Assembly: GCA_023443045.1 (NCBI GenBank)
Contig: JAEZWK010000021.1
Coordinates: forward strand, 1 to 20,037
Length of the DNA: 20,037 bases
Direction of reading: 5' to 3'
Origin: Bacillota bacterium
GTDB lineage: Bacteria; Bacillota_A; Clostridia; Tissierellales; Peptoniphilaceae
Below the pieces are notes generated by a model. It had not been told where the DNA came from and did no database searches. It saw only the letters and a program-made list of their open reading frames with translations. The stretch's first letter is position 1; the number at the start of each line of letters is the position of its first letter. Shown here piece after piece: positions 6,988 through 15,730 of this stretch. The position numbers and the translations under genes were made by a program.

Positions 6988-8133
6988 ATGTTATATACTT
7001 GCACAGCAACGTGCTTATTTGGATTAGAAAAAATTGTAAAAAATGAAATTTTAAATCTTGGTTTTAGCATAAAGAATGTAACTGATGGTCATGTGGAGTT
7101 TTTATGTGATGATGATGGTATTTTTAAAGCCAATTATTTTTTAAGAACTGCAGAAAGAGTTCAAATAAATCTTTTAGAGTTTAAAGCCGAATCGTTTGAA
7201 GAATTATATGATAATATAAATGAAATTAATTGGTATGAATATATGCCAGAAAATGCCGATTTTAAAATTAATGGAAGAAGTTATAATTCAAAACTTTTTT
7301 CTATTTCTGATTGTCAAAGAATTACTGAAAAAGCTATCATAGATAGTATGAATAGAAAATATAAAAAGAATTTCTATGAAAAAAATGGAGATAGATATGT
7401 TTTTGAAATAAGTTTAATAAATGATATTGCTACTTTGTATCTCAATTCATCTGGAGCCGGACTTCATATGAGAGGTTATAGATTACAACAGGGTAGTGCA
7501 CCAATTAAGGAAACTTTAGCTAGTGGTTTAATTCAACTTAGTGTGTGGAATAAAGATAGAATTTTACTAGATCCTTTCACTGGAAGTGGTACTATACCTA
7601 TAGAAGCAATGATGATTGGAAGAAATATTCCAGCTGGAATTTTTAGAAAATTTGATTGTGAAAAATTTATGTTTTTGAATAAAGATAATTTCCAGAATAT
7701 CAGAAAACAAGGTGTAAGGAATGTTGACAAAACAACAAAATTAAAAATTTACGCGTCTGATTATGATAGAAATATGATACAAAAAGCAAGAGAGAATATA
7801 TCAAAATTTCCTTTTCCAGATGATGTTTTCTTTTTTACAAAAGAGGTAAGAAAATTAGAGTTGGAGAATGACTATGGAGTTATAATAACCAACCCTCCTT
7901 ATGGAAAGAGACTTGATGATCAATTATTAAATAGAACCTATGAGAATTTTAAAACACTCATAGATAAACTCACCAATTATAGTATTTATGTTATTACGGA
8001 TTATAATAAATTGGAAGAAGTGTTTAAAAGGAAAGCAACGAAAAAAAGAAAATTATATAATGGAAACCTAAGAACGGATTATTATCAATTTTTAGGACCA
8101 AAACCTATACGAGGTGAAAATGTACAAATTTAG
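6988..8133 (+). CDS. rlmL: THUMP-domain 23S rRNA guanine-N2 methyltransferase, RlmL/YpsC type
   Basis: The protein has an N-terminal THUMP RNA-binding region (about 45-155), then a Rossmann-fold SAM-dependent methyltransferase with motif I DPFTGSGT (195-202) and catalytic motif NPPYGKRL (302-309), which is typical of N2-guanine or N6-adenine RNA methylation. The 381 residues match single-domain Firmicute YpsC; the E. coli RlmL-RlmK fusion has an extra C-terminal domain that is missing here. The expected product is m2G in 23S rRNA, by family analogy. AAGGA (6978-6982) overlaps the tyrS stop and lies 5 nt before the ATG. The end overlaps the next gene by 14 bp. The precise target base cannot be read from sequence, so the symbol is a family assignment. 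Confidence 0.85.
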   Translation: MLYTCTATCLFGLEKIVKNEILNLGFSIKNVTDGHVEFLCDDDGIFKANYFLRTAERVQINLLEFKAESFEELYDNINEINWYEYMPENADFKINGRSYNSKLFSISDCQRITEKAIIDSMNRKYKKNFYEKNGDRYVFEISLINDIATLYLNSSGAGLHMRGYRLQQGSAPIKETLASGLIQLSVWNKDRILLDPFTGSGTIPIEAMMIGRNIPAGIFRKFDCEKFMFLNKDNFQNIRKQGVRNVDKTTKLKIYASDYDRNMIQKARENISKFPFPDDVFFFTKEVRKLELENDYGVIITNPPYGKRLDDQLLNRTYENFKTLIDKLTNYSIYVITDYNKLEEVFKRKATKKRKLYNGNLRTDYYQFLGPKPIRGENVQI

Positions 8134-9232
8134 CTTAATAGATATTGATAGTAATTTTAAAATTCTTGATCATGTTCCAGATTTGGTGAAAATAACTTGT
8201 CGTAGCGGTATGATTATGTATGCCAATAAAGCTATGACTGATGAAGTGGGTAAAAAGATTTATGGAAAAACAAATGATTTTTTGAGGCAAAAATATAATT
8301 CTGAAATTTTTGATCAAGATTTCATAAAAAGTCTTAATCCGGGTGAGGTTAAAAAGAAAAAAATAGAGCATAATGGTAAAATTTATGATTTGTCATTATC
8401 ATCAATTTTAGATCCTGCTGGCGAAATATCCGCTTATATTGAAATTTTTAGAGATATAACTAAACAAGCTAAACAAGAAAGAGAATACATGATCCAAACT
8501 GAGTCGCTTAATAGAGACATAAATACTACAAAAAAAATTCAGCAATCCATATTGCCTAGTCAAAAAAGTATAGGTAAAATACATTTTTCTTTCTTTTACA
8601 CTCCATGCCAAAATTTAAGCGGAGATATATTTGATGTTGTTAGCATAAACGAAAATTTAGTAAGCGCTTATATTTGTGATGTGGCAGGTCATGGTATACC
8701 AGCAGCTATGATTACTATATTTGTTAGAGAGACTATGAGAAATATAGAAAATGCTAGTTATGCAAATGAAAATTTAAAAACACTTCATGAAAGATTTTTA
8801 AATTTAGGTCTTGATAAAGAACAATATTTGACAATAGAAAATATAATTATTGATACTAAAAGAAATAAGGTTTCTTACTCAAATGCTGGACACAATTGCC
8901 CTATATTTCATGTAAGAGGAAATGATGTTAATACGATATTCAAAAAAGGTAAGCCCATAACTTCACTTTTTGAAGAAATAATATATACTCAAGAGGAATT
9001 CGATTTTCTTCCAGGTGACCAACTACTTTTGATTACTGATGGTATAATTGAAACTAAAAACCAAGATGGTGAAACATATGGAATTAATAGAGTGATTAGC
9101 GAAATTAAAAAAAGTCCGGATGATATATTGACAGCTCTAAATAGAAGCATGAATTTGTTTAGTGAAGAATTGCATAATGATGATAAATGCGCTTTATTGA
9201 TTAGGTATGGTGAATTAAATGAGATTGGATAA
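8120..9232 (+). CDS. PAS-domain PP2C serine phosphatase, SpoIIE/RsbU family
   Basis: The likely role is a soluble sensor phosphatase that dephosphorylates an anti-anti-sigma or similar partner. From the ATG at 8120 it has 370 residues: a PAS-like sensor domain (about 15-115), a helical linker (about 116-145) and a PP2C catalytic domain. All metal-site motifs are intact: GDIFD (168-172), DVAGHG (187-192), SNAGHNCP (254-261), TDG (306-308) and the final DD (354-355). There are no membrane segments, so this is not the ten-helix SpoIIE itself. The in-frame GTG at 8114 belongs to the Shine-Dalgarno GAGGTG (8111-8116), so ATG 8120 is preferred. Its partner kinase and anti-anti-sigma factor are not in the window, so its substrate is unknown. 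It overlaps both neighbours by 14 bp. Confidence 0.88.
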   Translation: MYKFSLIDIDSNFKILDHVPDLVKITCRSGMIMYANKAMTDEVGKKIYGKTNDFLRQKYNSEIFDQDFIKSLNPGEVKKKKIEHNGKIYDLSLSSILDPAGEISAYIEIFRDITKQAKQEREYMIQTESLNRDINTTKKIQQSILPSQKSIGKIHFSFFYTPCQNLSGDIFDVVSINENLVSAYICDVAGHGIPAAMITIFVRETMRNIENASYANENLKTLHERFLNLGLDKEQYLTIENIIIDTKRNKVSYSNAGHNCPIFHVRGNDVNTIFKKGKPITSLFEEIIYTQEEFDFLPGDQLLLITDGIIETKNQDGETYGINRVISEIKKSPDDILTALNRSMNLFSEELHNDDKCALLIRYGELNEIG

Positions 9233-9449
9233 ATTTTTAAAAGAATCAAGGATAATAAAAAGAAGAACTGTTGCTAAAGAAGTTGTTTCACAAGGTAAGA
9301 TTTATGTTAATGATAGGGAAGTTAAGCCTTCATATGAAGTGAAAATTGGAGATATAATAACTATTGATAGCTTTAGAGGAATAAGTAAGTTTGAAGTTTT
9401 ATCATTAAATAAAAAAGATGAATCTTATGTGAGGATTATAAATGAATAA
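9219..9449 (+). CDS. rqcP: S4-domain ribosome quality-control factor RqcP (YabO/Hsp15-like)
   Basis: The protein is 76 residues, nearly all of it a single S4 RNA-binding fold beginning MRLDKFLKESRIIKRRTVAK with the QGKIYVNDREVKPSYEVKIGD core. This matches B. subtilis YabO (RqcP), which binds obstructed 50S subunits with RqcH and helps add C-terminal alanine tails to stalled chains. The start overlaps the phosphatase gene by 14 bp and the end overlaps divIC by 8 bp. In Firmicutes yabO commonly lies close to divIC, which supports the assignment. It is slightly shorter than the usual 80-90 residues. An Hsp15-like role in 50S recycling is the alternative. Confidence 0.87.
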   Translation: MRLDKFLKESRIIKRRTVAKEVVSQGKIYVNDREVKPSYEVKIGDIITIDSFRGISKFEVLSLNKKDESYVRIINE

Positions 9450-9738
9450 AAGAAAATTTATAGTGTATTTGTTTAGATCTATTATAATTATGTCTATAGT
9501 ATTTTTTTCTTTTCAGTATTATAAAACAAAAAAAGAGATTTCTTTTTTGAAGCAAGAAGAAAAGAGTTTGAAGATCGAAAATGAAAAATTGAAAGTAGAA
9601 TTAGAACAATTAAAAGTGGATTTAGAAAATTCTACTTCTTTAGAGTTTATTGAAAGAGCTGCTAGAAAAATGGGAATGATTAGACCGAAAGAAATTCAAA
9701 TTATTGATCTGGACAAAGATAAGAATAAGAATCAATAG
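9442..9738 (+). CDS. divIC: Septum formation initiator, FtsB/DivIC family
   Basis: This is a small bitopic membrane protein of the division complex that pairs with FtsL and DivIB through coiled coils. The 98 residues show a short basic cytoplasmic N-terminus, one membrane helix (about 7-27), a leucine- and lysine-rich heptad coiled coil (about 30-64) and the family's conserved tail EFIERAARKMGMIRPKE (68-84). GAGGA at 9431-9435 lies 6 nt before the ATG. It is the last gene of the tyrS group; the next 50 bp hold no convincing GC-rich terminator before the asnS promoter. Sequence divergence in this family makes DivIC versus FtsL-like naming uncertain, but position beside rqcP favours DivIC. Confidence 0.87.
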   Translation: MNKRKFIVYLFRSIIIMSIVFFSFQYYKTKKEISFLKQEEKSLKIENEKLKVELEQLKVDLENSTSLEFIERAARKMGMIRPKEIQIIDLDKDKNKNQ

Positions 9739-9788
9739 CTACATTTTAAATATTAGTATTAAAACAATTTTTTGATTTATGTAAATTC

Positions 9789-9817
9789 TTGACTAAAAAA
9801 TCTTAGTGTGATAGAAT
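9789..9817 (+). promoter_or_regulatory. Sigma-A promoter for asnS leader
   Basis: TTGACT (9789-9794), a 17 nt spacer and TAGAAT (9812-9817) give one mismatch in each hexamer. Predicted initiation is near 9824, just upstream of the foot of the T-box Stem I (9838). A lone TATAAT at 9847-9852 lies inside the leader and has no good -35. Confidence 0.85.
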
Positions 9818-9837
9818 TTACTTGTATATTATAGGAC

Positions 9838-10024
9838 AAATATAGGTATAATTGGATCAACACAGAGAGAAGTTGGTAGCTGAGAAGACTTTATGATTTG
9901 ATTATTAAAAACCATAACATATATTTTTTTCTTATCGATTTATTTCACGTTACGAAATATTAGAGTATAATAAAAGGTGGCACCTACGATCCCATCGTCC
10001 TTTTAGATGGAGATCTTTTTTTTT
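9838..10024 (+). promoter_or_regulatory. T-box leader (tRNA-Asn), long Stem I
   Basis: This leader senses uncharged tRNA-Asn and controls asnS. The base of Stem I pairs AAATATA (9838-9844) with 9920-9926. Further pairing joins 9853-9855 with 9912-9914 and 9856-9860 with 9898-9902. The distal arm carries AGAGAG (9864-9869) and GGTAGCTGAGA (9875-9885), typical of full-length T-boxes. An Asn codon AAC at 9916-9918 lies in the internal loop and is the best specifier; a second AAC is at 9910-9912. The antiterminator pairs AAAAGG (9972-9977) with CCTTTT (9999-10004) and ACGA with TCGT. Its TGGCACC bulge (9978-9984) offers UGGC to a GCCA 3' end, as expected for tRNA-Asn with discriminator G73. Confidence 0.88.
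9988..10024 (+). terminator. T-box controlled terminator before asnS
   Basis: GATC (9988-9991) and CCATC (9992-9996) pair with GATGG (10006-10010) and GATC (10012-10015), with one bulged A and a 9 nt loop. Nine T residues follow (10016-10024). The stem shares bases with the antiterminator, so the two folds are alternatives. The asnS ribosome binding site begins directly after the T-run. Confidence 0.88.
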
Positions 10025-10034
10025 AGGAGGAAGT

Positions 10035-11414
10035 ATGTTTTTAACAGAATTAATTAGAGATTATAAGAGTTTGGAGAATAAAACAGTTACGGTACAAGGT
10101 TGGATTAGAGGTATAAGAGATTCTAAAAATATTTGTTTTATAGAATTAAATGATGGAACTGATTTTGAAAGTGTACAAATTGTTGTAGATATGGATGTTC
10201 AAAATTTCTCAGAAATAACTAAATTCCATTTAAGTTCAAGTATTGAAGTTACAGGAGAAGTTATAATTACTGAAGGTATGAAACAGCCTTTTGAAATAAA
10301 AGCCTCTGAAATATTATTATTGGGTTCTTCTACCGAAGATTATCCATTGCAGAAGAAGAGACATACTAGAGAGTTTTTGAGACAAATCGCACATTTAAGA
10401 CCCAGAACTAATTTATTTAGAGCACTATATAGAGTTAGAAATGTTCTTTCGTTTGCTATTCATGAATTTTTCCAAGAGAGAGGTTTTTTGTACGTTCATA
10501 CACCCATCATAAGTGGATTTGATGGGGAAGGTGCTGGTGAAATTTTTCATGTTACTAGTATGGATTTAGATAATTTGCCTACAGTTGATGGAAAGGTTGA
10601 TTATACTAAAGATTTCTTTTCTAAACCTGTAAATTTAGCAGTAACAGGACAGCTTGAGGGAGAAGTTTTTGCTCAAGCGTTTAGAAATATATATACTTTT
10701 GGACCTACATTTAGAGCCGATAAATCTAATACTAAATTTCATTCAGCAGAATTTTGGATGATTGAACCAGAAATGGCTTTTTGTGATTTGGATGGGGATA
10801 TGGAAATAGCTGAGGATATGATTAAGTTTTTAATTAAGAGTGTATTAGAAAAGTGTCCTAAAGAGATGGATTTTTTTGAAAACTTTGTAGAAAAGGGTTT
10901 GAAAGATAAATTAAATTTAATATTGAATTCTGAATTCAAGAGAATATCTTATACAGAAATTATTAATATAATTCATCAGAATAAAGAAAGATTTGAGGTT
11001 ATTCCAGAATGGGGAGAAGATATTCAAAGAGAACACGAAAGATATATTGCTGAGGAAGTTGTAAAAGGTCCTTTATTTGCTACTGATTACCCTGAAAATA
11101 TTAAAGCCTTTTATATGAAAAGAAATGATGATGGAAAAACAGTTGCATGTTTTGATATGTTAGTTCCAGGCATTGGTGAAATAATAGGTGGAAGTCAGAG
11201 AGAAGATGATCTAGAAATTTTAAGGGAAAAATTAGAGAAATTCTCATTAAATGAAGAGGAGTATTACTGGTATTTAGATTTGAGAAAATATGGTAGTACT
11301 GTTCACTCAGGATATGGATTAGGATTTGATAGATTTTTGATGTATGTAACTGGTATTGATAATATTAGAGATTCACAACCATTCCCAAGAACTTTGAATA
11401 ACTGTGAATTTTAG
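10035..11414 (+). CDS. asnS: Asparaginyl-tRNA synthetase
   Basis: This class IIb synthetase charges tRNA-Asn. The 459 residues match AsnRS length and are well short of bacterial AspRS. They comprise an N-terminal OB-fold anticodon-binding domain (about 15-100), motif 2 in FRADKSNTKFHSAEFWMIE (226-244) and motif 3 GYGLGFDRF (426-434). AGGAGG (10025-10030) is 4 nt before the ATG. The leader's UGGC bulge and AAC codon independently agree with an asparagine enzyme. The organism therefore makes Asn-tRNA directly, although the indirect amidotransferase route could coexist. leuS follows 9 bp downstream and is very probably on the same transcript. Confidence 0.96.
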   Translation: MFLTELIRDYKSLENKTVTVQGWIRGIRDSKNICFIELNDGTDFESVQIVVDMDVQNFSEITKFHLSSSIEVTGEVIITEGMKQPFEIKASEILLLGSSTEDYPLQKKRHTREFLRQIAHLRPRTNLFRALYRVRNVLSFAIHEFFQERGFLYVHTPIISGFDGEGAGEIFHVTSMDLDNLPTVDGKVDYTKDFFSKPVNLAVTGQLEGEVFAQAFRNIYTFGPTFRADKSNTKFHSAEFWMIEPEMAFCDLDGDMEIAEDMIKFLIKSVLEKCPKEMDFFENFVEKGLKDKLNLILNSEFKRISYTEIINIIHQNKERFEVIPEWGEDIQREHERYIAEEVVKGPLFATDYPENIKAFYMKRNDDGKTVACFDMLVPGIGEIIGGSQREDDLEILREKLEKFSLNEEEYYWYLDLRKYGSTVHSGYGLGFDRFLMYVTGIDNIRDSQPFPRTLNNCEF

Positions 11415-11423
11415 GAGAATTTT

Positions 11424-13817
11424 ATGAATTACGATTTTAAAAAAATAGAAGAAAAATGGCAAGGTATATGGGAAAAAGAACATACCTTTGATGCTCATGA
11501 AGATTATTCAAAACAAAAATATTTTGTAATGGTAGAGTTTCCATACCCAAGTGGTGATGGTTTGCATGTTGGTCATGTTAGAAGTTATACAGCACTTGAT
11601 GTGGTAGCCAGATTAAAAAGATTGCAAGGTTTTAATGTTTTGTATCCAATTGGTTATGATGCGTTTGGATTACCAACTGAAAAATATGCTATAAAACATA
11701 AAATGAACCCTAGAGTTGTAAGTGATAGAAATATTAGTAATTTTTCAAGACAAATGCATAGAGTAGGTATTTCATTTAGTTGGAATCGTGAAATAAGTAC
11801 TTGTGATGCTGAATATTATAAATGGACTCAGTGGATTTTTATTCAATTATTTAAAAAAGGTTTGGCATATAAAAAAGAAACTGAAATCAACTGGTGTCCT
11901 GAGTGTAAAATAGGTCTAGCAAACGAAGAAGTTGTAAATGGTTGTTGCGAGCGCTGTGGAACTCCTGTAGAAAAAAGAGTTAAAAATCAATGGATGTTAA
12001 AAATAACCGAATATGCAGATAGACTTATAAAGGATTTGGATGATGTTGATTATTTAGACAAAATTAAACAACAGCAGATCAATTGGATAGGAAAAAGTGT
12101 CGGAGCTGAAGTAGATTTTACAAGCTCACTCGGAGATAAGATTAAGGTATTTACTACTAGAATTGATACAATTTATGGTGCTACATATGTAGTTATATCA
12201 CCAGATCATCCGCTTTTAAAACAGTGGGAAAATGAAATAAAAAATATAGAATCCGTGAAAAAATATATTGATGATTCTAAGAAAAAAAGTGATTTTGAAA
12301 AAAGCGAATTAAATAAAGATAAGACTGGTATAGAGCTTGAGGGTGTATATGCTATAAATCCTGTAAATAACAAAGAAATTCCAATATATGTAAGTGATTA
12401 TTGTTTGATAAGCTACGGAACGGGAGCTTTGATGGCAGTTCCTGCTCATGATACAAGAGATTATGAATTTGCTAAAAAATATAATTTACCTATTATCGAA
12501 GTAATCAAAGGTGGAGATATTACAAAAGAAGCATATACTGATACTGAAAACGGTATACTTGTTAATTCTGAGGAGTTTAATGGATTAAGTGTAGATGATG
12601 CTAAAGAGAAAATATTAGATAAATTGGAAAAACAAAATCTTGCTAATAAGAAAATTAATTTTAAATTAAGAGATTGGGTATTTTCACGTCAAAGATATTG
12701 GGGTGAACCAATTCCAATGGTAAATTGTGATGGAAAATGGTTTCCGCTTGACGAAAAAGATTTACCTCTAACATTACCTGAAGTAGAGTATTACGAACCT
12801 ACTGAAACAGGTGAAAGTCCTTTAGCTAATATTGATTCATTTGTTAATGTAGATATAGATGGAAAAAAATGTATTAGAGAAACTGATACAATGCCACAAT
12901 GGGCAGGAAGTAGCTGGTATTTTCTAAGATATACAGATCCACATAATGATAACGCTTTAGCGGATCCTGAAAAATTAAAATATTGGTTACCGGTTGATTG
13001 GTATAATGGTGGAATGGAGCATACTACTCTTCATTTGTTATATAGCAGATTCTGGTATAAGTTTTTATATGATATAGGTGTAGTTCCTACGAAAGAGCCA
13101 TATTTAAAAAGAACATCACATGGAATGCTTTTAGGTGATAATGGTGAAAAAATGAGTAAATCTAAGGGTAATGTAGTAAATCCTGATGATGTTATAAACG
13201 AATATGGAGCAGATACACTAAGAATGTATGAAATGTTTATGGGTGATTACGAAAAGAGTGCTCCGTGGAATGATAAAGGTATAAATGGATCTAAAAAATT
13301 TATTGAAAGAGTTATAAGATTGGAAGATATGCTCATTGAAGGTGATGAGATAAGAAAAGATTTACTAAGTATTTTCCATAAAACTATAAAGAAAGTAACT
13401 TATGATTATTTGAATATGAAGTATAATACTGCCATAGCTCAAATGATGACACTTGTTAATGAAATATATTTGACTGGAAAAATAAATAAAAAAGAATATA
13501 CTATTTTATTAACCTTATTAAATCCTGTAATTCCTCACATAACCGAAGAGTTAAACGAAAGATTAGGTAACAAAAAAATATCTGATAGTAGTTGGCCAGA
13601 ATATGATGAAAAATTAACGATTGACGATTCTGTAGATATTCCTGTGCAAATAAATGGTAAATTGCTTAAGACTATAAAAGTTAGTAGAAATATAAATAAA
13701 GATGAAATTTTGAATCTTGCAAAAAATGATGAAGAAATAGCATCAAAAATAAAAGGTAAGAATATAGTAAAAGAAATTTATGTTCCTGAAAAAATAATAA
13801 ACTTTGTGGTGAAATAG
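11424..13817 (+). CDS. leuS: Leucyl-tRNA synthetase
   Basis: This class Ia synthetase charges tRNA-Leu and edits misactivated amino acids. The 797 residues contain HIGH as HVGH (48-51), KMSKS (576-580), a zinc-binding insertion with C158, C161, C175 and C178, a CP1 editing domain (about 225-415) with its threonine-rich segment near 244-255 and [15 protein letters not shown] (332-346), and a C-terminal anticodon-binding and tRNA-elbow region. Length is normal for bacteria. AGGAG (11413-11417) overlaps the asnS stop and lies 6 nt before the ATG. No leucine-specific leader is present, so its transcription appears to depend on the asnS promoter and the asparagine T-box, unless there is an internal promoter that I cannot see. 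Confidence 0.97.
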   Translation: MNYDFKKIEEKWQGIWEKEHTFDAHEDYSKQKYFVMVEFPYPSGDGLHVGHVRSYTALDVVARLKRLQGFNVLYPIGYDAFGLPTEKYAIKHKMNPRVVSDRNISNFSRQMHRVGISFSWNREISTCDAEYYKWTQWIFIQLFKKGLAYKKETEINWCPECKIGLANEEVVNGCCERCGTPVEKRVKNQWMLKITEYADRLIKDLDDVDYLDKIKQQQINWIGKSVGAEVDFTSSLGDKIKVFTTRIDTIYGATYVVISPDHPLLKQWENEIKNIESVKKYIDDSKKKSDFEKSELNKDKTGIELEGVYAINPVNNKEIPIYVSDYCLISYGTGALMAVPAHDTRDYEFAKKYNLPIIEVIKGGDITKEAYTDTENGILVNSEEFNGLSVDDAKEKILDKLEKQNLANKKINFKLRDWVFSRQRYWGEPIPMVNCDGKWFPLDEKDLPLTLPEVEYYEPTETGESPLANIDSFVNVDIDGKKCIRETDTMPQWAGSSWYFLRYTDPHNDNALADPEKLKYWLPVDWYNGGMEHTTLHLLYSRFWYKFLYDIGVVPTKEPYLKRTSHGMLLGDNGEKMSKSKGNVVNPDDVINEYGADTLRMYEMFMGDYEKSAPWNDKGINGSKKFIERVIRLEDMLIEGDEIRKDLLSIFHKTIKKVTYDYLNMKYNTAIAQMMTLVNEIYLTGKINKKEYTILLTLLNPVIPHITEELNERLGNKKISDSSWPEYDEKLTIDDSVDIPVQINGKLLKTIKVSRNINKDEILNLAKNDEEIASKIKGKNIVKEIYVPEKIINFVVK

Positions 13818-13824
13818 GTGAGTT

Positions 13825-14343
13825 ATGCCAGTTGAAATTCATCCAATAATAGAAGATTATATTAATTTGAGCTTGATATGCCTTTTGAGAGATAAAAGAA
13901 TAAAATTTAACCAAAAACTACAGATGTTTTCATTACCACTTATAGCAGTTTTATTGGTTGTTTTACCTAGAAATATTAATTATACTCATTTATTGGTCGC
14001 AATATTACTAAGTGTCATATGGATTGTTATATCTCCAATAATTTTTAAGAAAAATCTTTACCTAAAATTAAAAAAAGAGTTTAAATCAAATTTTTCTCAA
14101 AAATACCTAGAACCATATATATTAGATAAATATGATAAGGGCTTGGTAGCTAAAAAAAATAATGAAATATTTAAAGTTGATTATGAACTATTAGATTTAT
14201 ATTATCCATCTGATGATGCAATTTATATTATAGGTGAGGGATTTGATTTTATCATCCCTAAAAGAGATTTCAAAAGCGATGATGAATATAATAGAGTTAA
14301 AGATTTTATAGATTTTCAAATACAAGTTTCAATGAGGAAATAA
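13825..14343 (+). CDS. YcxB-like membrane protein of unknown function
   Basis: The function is not known. The 172 residues have a short N-terminal cytoplasmic or beta segment, two adjacent hydrophobic helices (about 33-48 and 54-74) that would form a membrane hairpin, a basic stretch and a soluble C-terminal domain. The C-terminus has the pattern of YcxB-like proteins: a hydrophobic strand, then IIPKRDF (143-149), then an acidic helix starting SDDEY. It begins 7 bp after leuS, with AGGTGA (13816-13821) close to the ATG, and ends 1 bp before glmU, so it is embedded in the operon. The family assignment comes from recognising the two-helix layout and IIPKR motif and is moderately secure. Confidence 0.7.
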   Translation: MPVEIHPIIEDYINLSLICLLRDKRIKFNQKLQMFSLPLIAVLLVVLPRNINYTHLLVAILLSVIWIVISPIIFKKNLYLKLKKEFKSNFSQKYLEPYILDKYDKGLVAKKNNEIFKVDYELLDLYYPSDDAIYIIGEGFDFIIPKRDFKSDDEYNRVKDFIDFQIQVSMRK

Positions 14344-14344
14344 T

Positions 14345-15730
14345 ATGTACAAAGCAATTATATTAGCAGCTGGTGAAGGAACCAGAATGAAATCAAAAAA
14401 AACTAAGGTAATGCATGAGTTACTTTACAAACCCATGATTACCTATGTACTTGATACTGTCTTTGCTTCTGGATGTGATGAGGTGATTACAGTAGTAGGA
14501 AGAAATAAAGATCAATTAGAATCTACATTAAGTAATTATAATACAAGAATTGTTTATCAAGATCCTGAAATTAAAAAATATGGTACAGGTTATGCAGCAA
14601 ATCTTTGTACGGAATTTATAAACAAGGACGATAAAGTAGTTATTGTTTTTGGCGATGCTGTATTATTAAATGCAAATGTACTAAATGAATTGTATGAAGC
14701 TCATAATAATGTAAATGCGGAAATTAGTGTATTGTCAGCAGTTTTAGATGATCCAAAAGAATATGGAAGAATAATACGTCAAAGTGGAGAATTTAAGGAG
14801 ATTATTGAATACAAGGAATTGGATAAGACAAAAAGCTACACAAATGAAATTAATTCTGGTATATTTCTATTTAGTGGTAAAGCATTTCTTGAGACGGTAC
14901 CTTATCTAGACTGTAAGAATTTAAAACAGGAATATTTGTTGACAGATGCAATTAAAATTGCTATTAATAAGAATTTGAGAGTTCACTGTCATGCAACAAG
15001 TGATACAGATGTTGTTTTAGGGGTTAACGATAGAGAAGATTTGATTTTATGTGAAAATATTTTGAAAAATAAAATTATAAATAATTTTCTCAAAAATGGT
15101 GTTACAATTCACAATCCAGAAACCACTATAATTTCACCAGATGTAAAAATTAATTCTGATGTAGAAATCTGGGGAAATGTTAGAATTTTTGGAAAAACTG
15201 AAATTGATTCTGAAGCCGTAATTACTGATTCAATTATCAATGATTCTTTTGTTGGCAAAGGATCTAGGATTACAAATTCTGTGGTTGAAGAATCGAAAAT
15301 ATACGACAATGTAACAGTTGGACCTTATGCTCATTTGAGACCTAAATCTATTCTTAATAATAATGTAAAATTAGGAAATTTTGTTGAAATAAAAAATTCA
15401 GTGATTGGAGAAGGAACTAAAGCAGCTCATCTGGCATATATAGGAGATGCTGATTTAGGAAAAAATATAAATATAGGTTGCGGAGTTATATTTGCTAATT
15501 ATGATGGCAAAAATAAACATAGAAGTGTAGTGGAAGATTTTACATTTGTAGGATCTAATTCTAATATAGTAGCTCCAGTAAAACTAGGAAAAAATAGTTT
15601 TATTGCTGCAGGAAGTACAATTACAAAAGATGTTGAAGAAGGTTCTTTATCTATAGAACGTTCTGAACAAGTGAACAAAATTGGTTGGGTAGAAAAAAAG
15701 GGTCTTAAAAAAGGAGGAAAAAATGACTAG
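14345..15730 (+). CDS. glmU: Bifunctional UDP-GlcNAc pyrophosphorylase / GlcN-1-P acetyltransferase
   Basis: GlmU makes UDP-N-acetylglucosamine for peptidoglycan and teichoic acid in two steps. The 461 residues contain an N-terminal uridylyltransferase with [13 protein letters not shown] (7-19), GTGYA (80-84), GDAV (103-106) and NEINSG (167-172). A C-terminal left-handed beta helix of hexapeptide repeats (about 250-445) carries the putative catalytic H362 ([10 protein letters not shown]). Two details are unusual: GDAV where GDxP is common, and GTGYA where GTGHA or GTAHA is common. The metal-binding aspartate D104 is kept. The ribosome binding site lies in the end of the preceding gene. The stop overlaps prs by 8 bp. 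Confidence 0.96.
   Translation: MYKAIILAAGEGTRMKSKKTKVMHELLYKPMITYVLDTVFASGCDEVITVVGRNKDQLESTLSNYNTRIVYQDPEIKKYGTGYAANLCTEFINKDDKVVIVFGDAVLLNANVLNELYEAHNNVNAEISVLSAVLDDPKEYGRIIRQSGEFKEIIEYKELDKTKSYTNEINSGIFLFSGKAFLETVPYLDCKNLKQEYLLTDAIKIAINKNLRVHCHATSDTDVVLGVNDREDLILCENILKNKIINNFLKNGVTIHNPETTIISPDVKINSDVEIWGNVRIFGKTEIDSEAVITDSIINDSFVGKGSRITNSVVEESKIYDNVTVGPYAHLRPKSILNNNVKLGNFVEIKNSVIGEGTKAAHLAYIGDADLGKNINIGCGVIFANYDGKNKHRSVVEDFTFVGSNSNIVAPVKLGKNSFIAAGSTITKDVEEGSLSIERSEQVNKIGWVEKKGLKKGGKND

Noticed and set aside
8114..8119. GTG at 8114 as the start of the PAS-PP2C gene
   Set aside because: This is the same situation as at lon: the GTG lies within GAGGTG (8111-8116), and ATG 8120 follows 3 nt later.
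9739..9788. A terminator after divIC
   Set aside because: Only weak AT-only inverted repeats are present, with no GC-containing stem before a T-run.
9847..9852. TATAAT inside the asnS leader as the main -10
   Set aside because: No good -35 lies 16-18 nt upstream (TTGTAT at 9822 would need 19 nt), and starting here would remove the 5' strand of the Stem I base. TTGACT-17-TAGAAT upstream is better.
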